5,586 bases of DNA from CAYXSX01 sp964493095 (GTDB lineage Bacteria > Pseudomonadota > Alphaproteobacteria > Micavibrionales > Micavibrionaceae), in contig CAZBNG010000112.1 of NCBI GenBank assembly GCA_964493095.1, positions 1 to 5,586 of the forward strand. The letters run 5' to 3'. Positions 4,845 to 5,586 of the stretch are shown one piece after another (the stretch's first letter is position 1; every line of letters starts with the position of its first letter). A model generated the notes under the pieces. That model was not told the DNA's origin and searched no databases. It saw only the letters and a list, made by a program, of their open reading frames with translations. A program made the translations under genes and the position numbers.

Positions 4845-4848
4845 ATGA
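4810..4848 (+). CDS. Possible 12-codon leader overlapping the map start
   Basis: An ATG at 4810 opens a frame MAIYKRWKSKNK whose TGA overlaps the map ATG as ATGA. The peptide is very basic (six Lys/Arg). No clear ribosome binding site precedes it, and its codons overlap the likely ribosome binding site of map, so it may be chance. If translated, it would couple to map. Confidence 0.15.
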   Translation: MAIYKRWKSKNK

Positions 4849-5586
4849 GTGAAGCAACGGCCCCCAGATACACAACCGGCGGTATTGAACTGCACGGCCC
4901 GGATGCCTTTGAGGGCATGCGCAAGGCGGGCCGCCTGGCGGCGGAAACGCTGGACATGATCACGGCGCATGTGGTTCCCGGCGTGACGACCGAGGAACTG
5001 GACCGCCTGTGCCATTTATTCATCACCAAAAACGGTGCCATCCCCGCCCCGCTGAATTACAAGGGGTTTCCCAAATCGGTGTGCACCTCTATCAACCATG
5101 TGGTGTGCCACGGTATCCCGGAGGACCGCAAGCTGCGCGATGGCGATATCATCAATATTGATGTAACCGTTATCCTTGACGGCTGGCACGGGGATTCATC
5201 GCGCATGTACCTTGTCGGCGATAAAGTGCCCGTAAAGGCCCGCCGCCTTGTCGATGTGACATATGATGCCATGATGGCGGGGATCGAGGCTGTAAAACCC
5301 GGCGCCACGCTGGGCGATGTCGGCCACGCCATCCAGACAGTCGCCGAAGCCGCCCGCTTTTCCGTGGTGCTTGATTTCTGCGGCCACGGGCTGGGGCGCG
5401 TTTTCCATGCGCCGCCCTCCGTGCTGCATGCCGGAACGCCCGGCGAAGGCGCGGTGCTGGAGTCCGGCATGTTCTTCACGATCGAGCCGATGATCAATGC
5501 GGGGGATTACCGCACAAAGGTGCTGGCGGACGGCTGGACCGCCGTAACGCGCGACCGCAGCCTGTCCGCGCAGTTCGAACATACGC
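4845..5586 (+). CDS. map: Methionine aminopeptidase, type I (partial, 3' end off window)
   Basis: This enzyme removes the initiator methionine from new proteins in the cytoplasm, using two metal ions. The 247 visible codons contain the full pita-bread catalytic set: H89 in NHVVCHGIP, D106 in IINIDVT, D117 in WHGDSSRMY, H181 in CGHGLGR with H188 in VFHAPPSV, E214 in FTIEPMIN and E245 in AQFEHT, where the window ends. Only a short C-terminal tail should be missing, since family members usually end soon after the AQFEHT-type motif. The N-terminal MRKAGRLAAETLDMI is typical of type I. I chose the ATG at 4845, with GGAAGAG nine bases upstream. It is divergent from the cinA-like gene and has base composition like it, so this is likely core chromosome. 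Nothing appears broken. Confidence 0.95.
   Translation, partial: MSEATAPRYTTGGIELHGPDAFEGMRKAGRLAAETLDMITAHVVPGVTTEELDRLCHLFITKNGAIPAPLNYKGFPKSVCTSINHVVCHGIPEDRKLRDGDIINIDVTVILDGWHGDSSRMYLVGDKVPVKARRLVDVTYDAMMAGIEAVKPGATLGDVGHAIQTVAEAARFSVVLDFCGHGLGRVFHAPPSVLHAGTPGEGAVLESGMFFTIEPMINAGDYRTKVLADGWTAVTRDRSLSAQFEHT

Noticed and set aside
5057..5497. Minus-strand 146-codon frame opposite map
   Set aside because: The plus strand carries all catalytic motifs of methionine aminopeptidase, so this is a shadow.

Overview
The window looks like a mosaic of alphaproteobacterial DNA. At the right edge, two ordinary chromosomal genes are divergently arranged: a cinA-family molybdopterin-binding-domain gene (minus strand) and a type I methionine aminopeptidase gene, map (plus strand, running off the window). 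Their protein style and moderately high GC fit an alphaproteobacterium. I cannot name a genus.

Region by region. (1) 1-345 has no convincing gene but holds a dense run of inverted repeats, ending in a terminator-like hairpin at 298-319. (2) 346-2265 is a minus-strand mobilization operon of GC-rich DNA: a small acidic protein (GTG start, 2104-2265), a MobC-like ribbon-helix-helix accessory protein (1679-2107) and a VirD2/MobA-type relaxase (346-1682). The genes are joined by ATGA stop/start overlaps. The relaxase reading frame is broken near 1051-1059, so this copy is probably non-functional unless the break is a sequencing error. (3) 2266-2488 is a gene-free strip with a possible oriT-like inverted repeat and an AT-rich patch carrying promoter-like sequences for both directions. 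(4) 2489-2692 encodes a 67-residue protein of unknown function. (5) 2675-4080 is the most unusual part. A ~100-bp imperfect direct repeat (2675-2775 and 3982-4080, about 82 of 98 aligned bases identical by eye) brackets about 1.2 kb of AT-richer DNA. The left copy contains an antisense ghost of the cinA C-terminus (2704-2805). The bracketed DNA carries one unrecognised 339-residue protein gene (2936-3955). (6) 4012-5586 holds the cinA-like gene and map.

How the parts fit: the mobilization operon would have nicked and handled DNA for transfer by another element's conjugation machinery, since no mating-pair or coupling-protein genes are visible. It now sits beside chromosomal housekeeping genes, so it is likely a remnant of an integrated mobilizable plasmid or element. 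The 339-residue gene was probably inserted separately, next to the cinA-like gene, with duplication of the flank. The best candidates for something undescribed are that gene with its flanking repeat and the palindrome-rich 5-319 region. Both are interpretations from reading alone.
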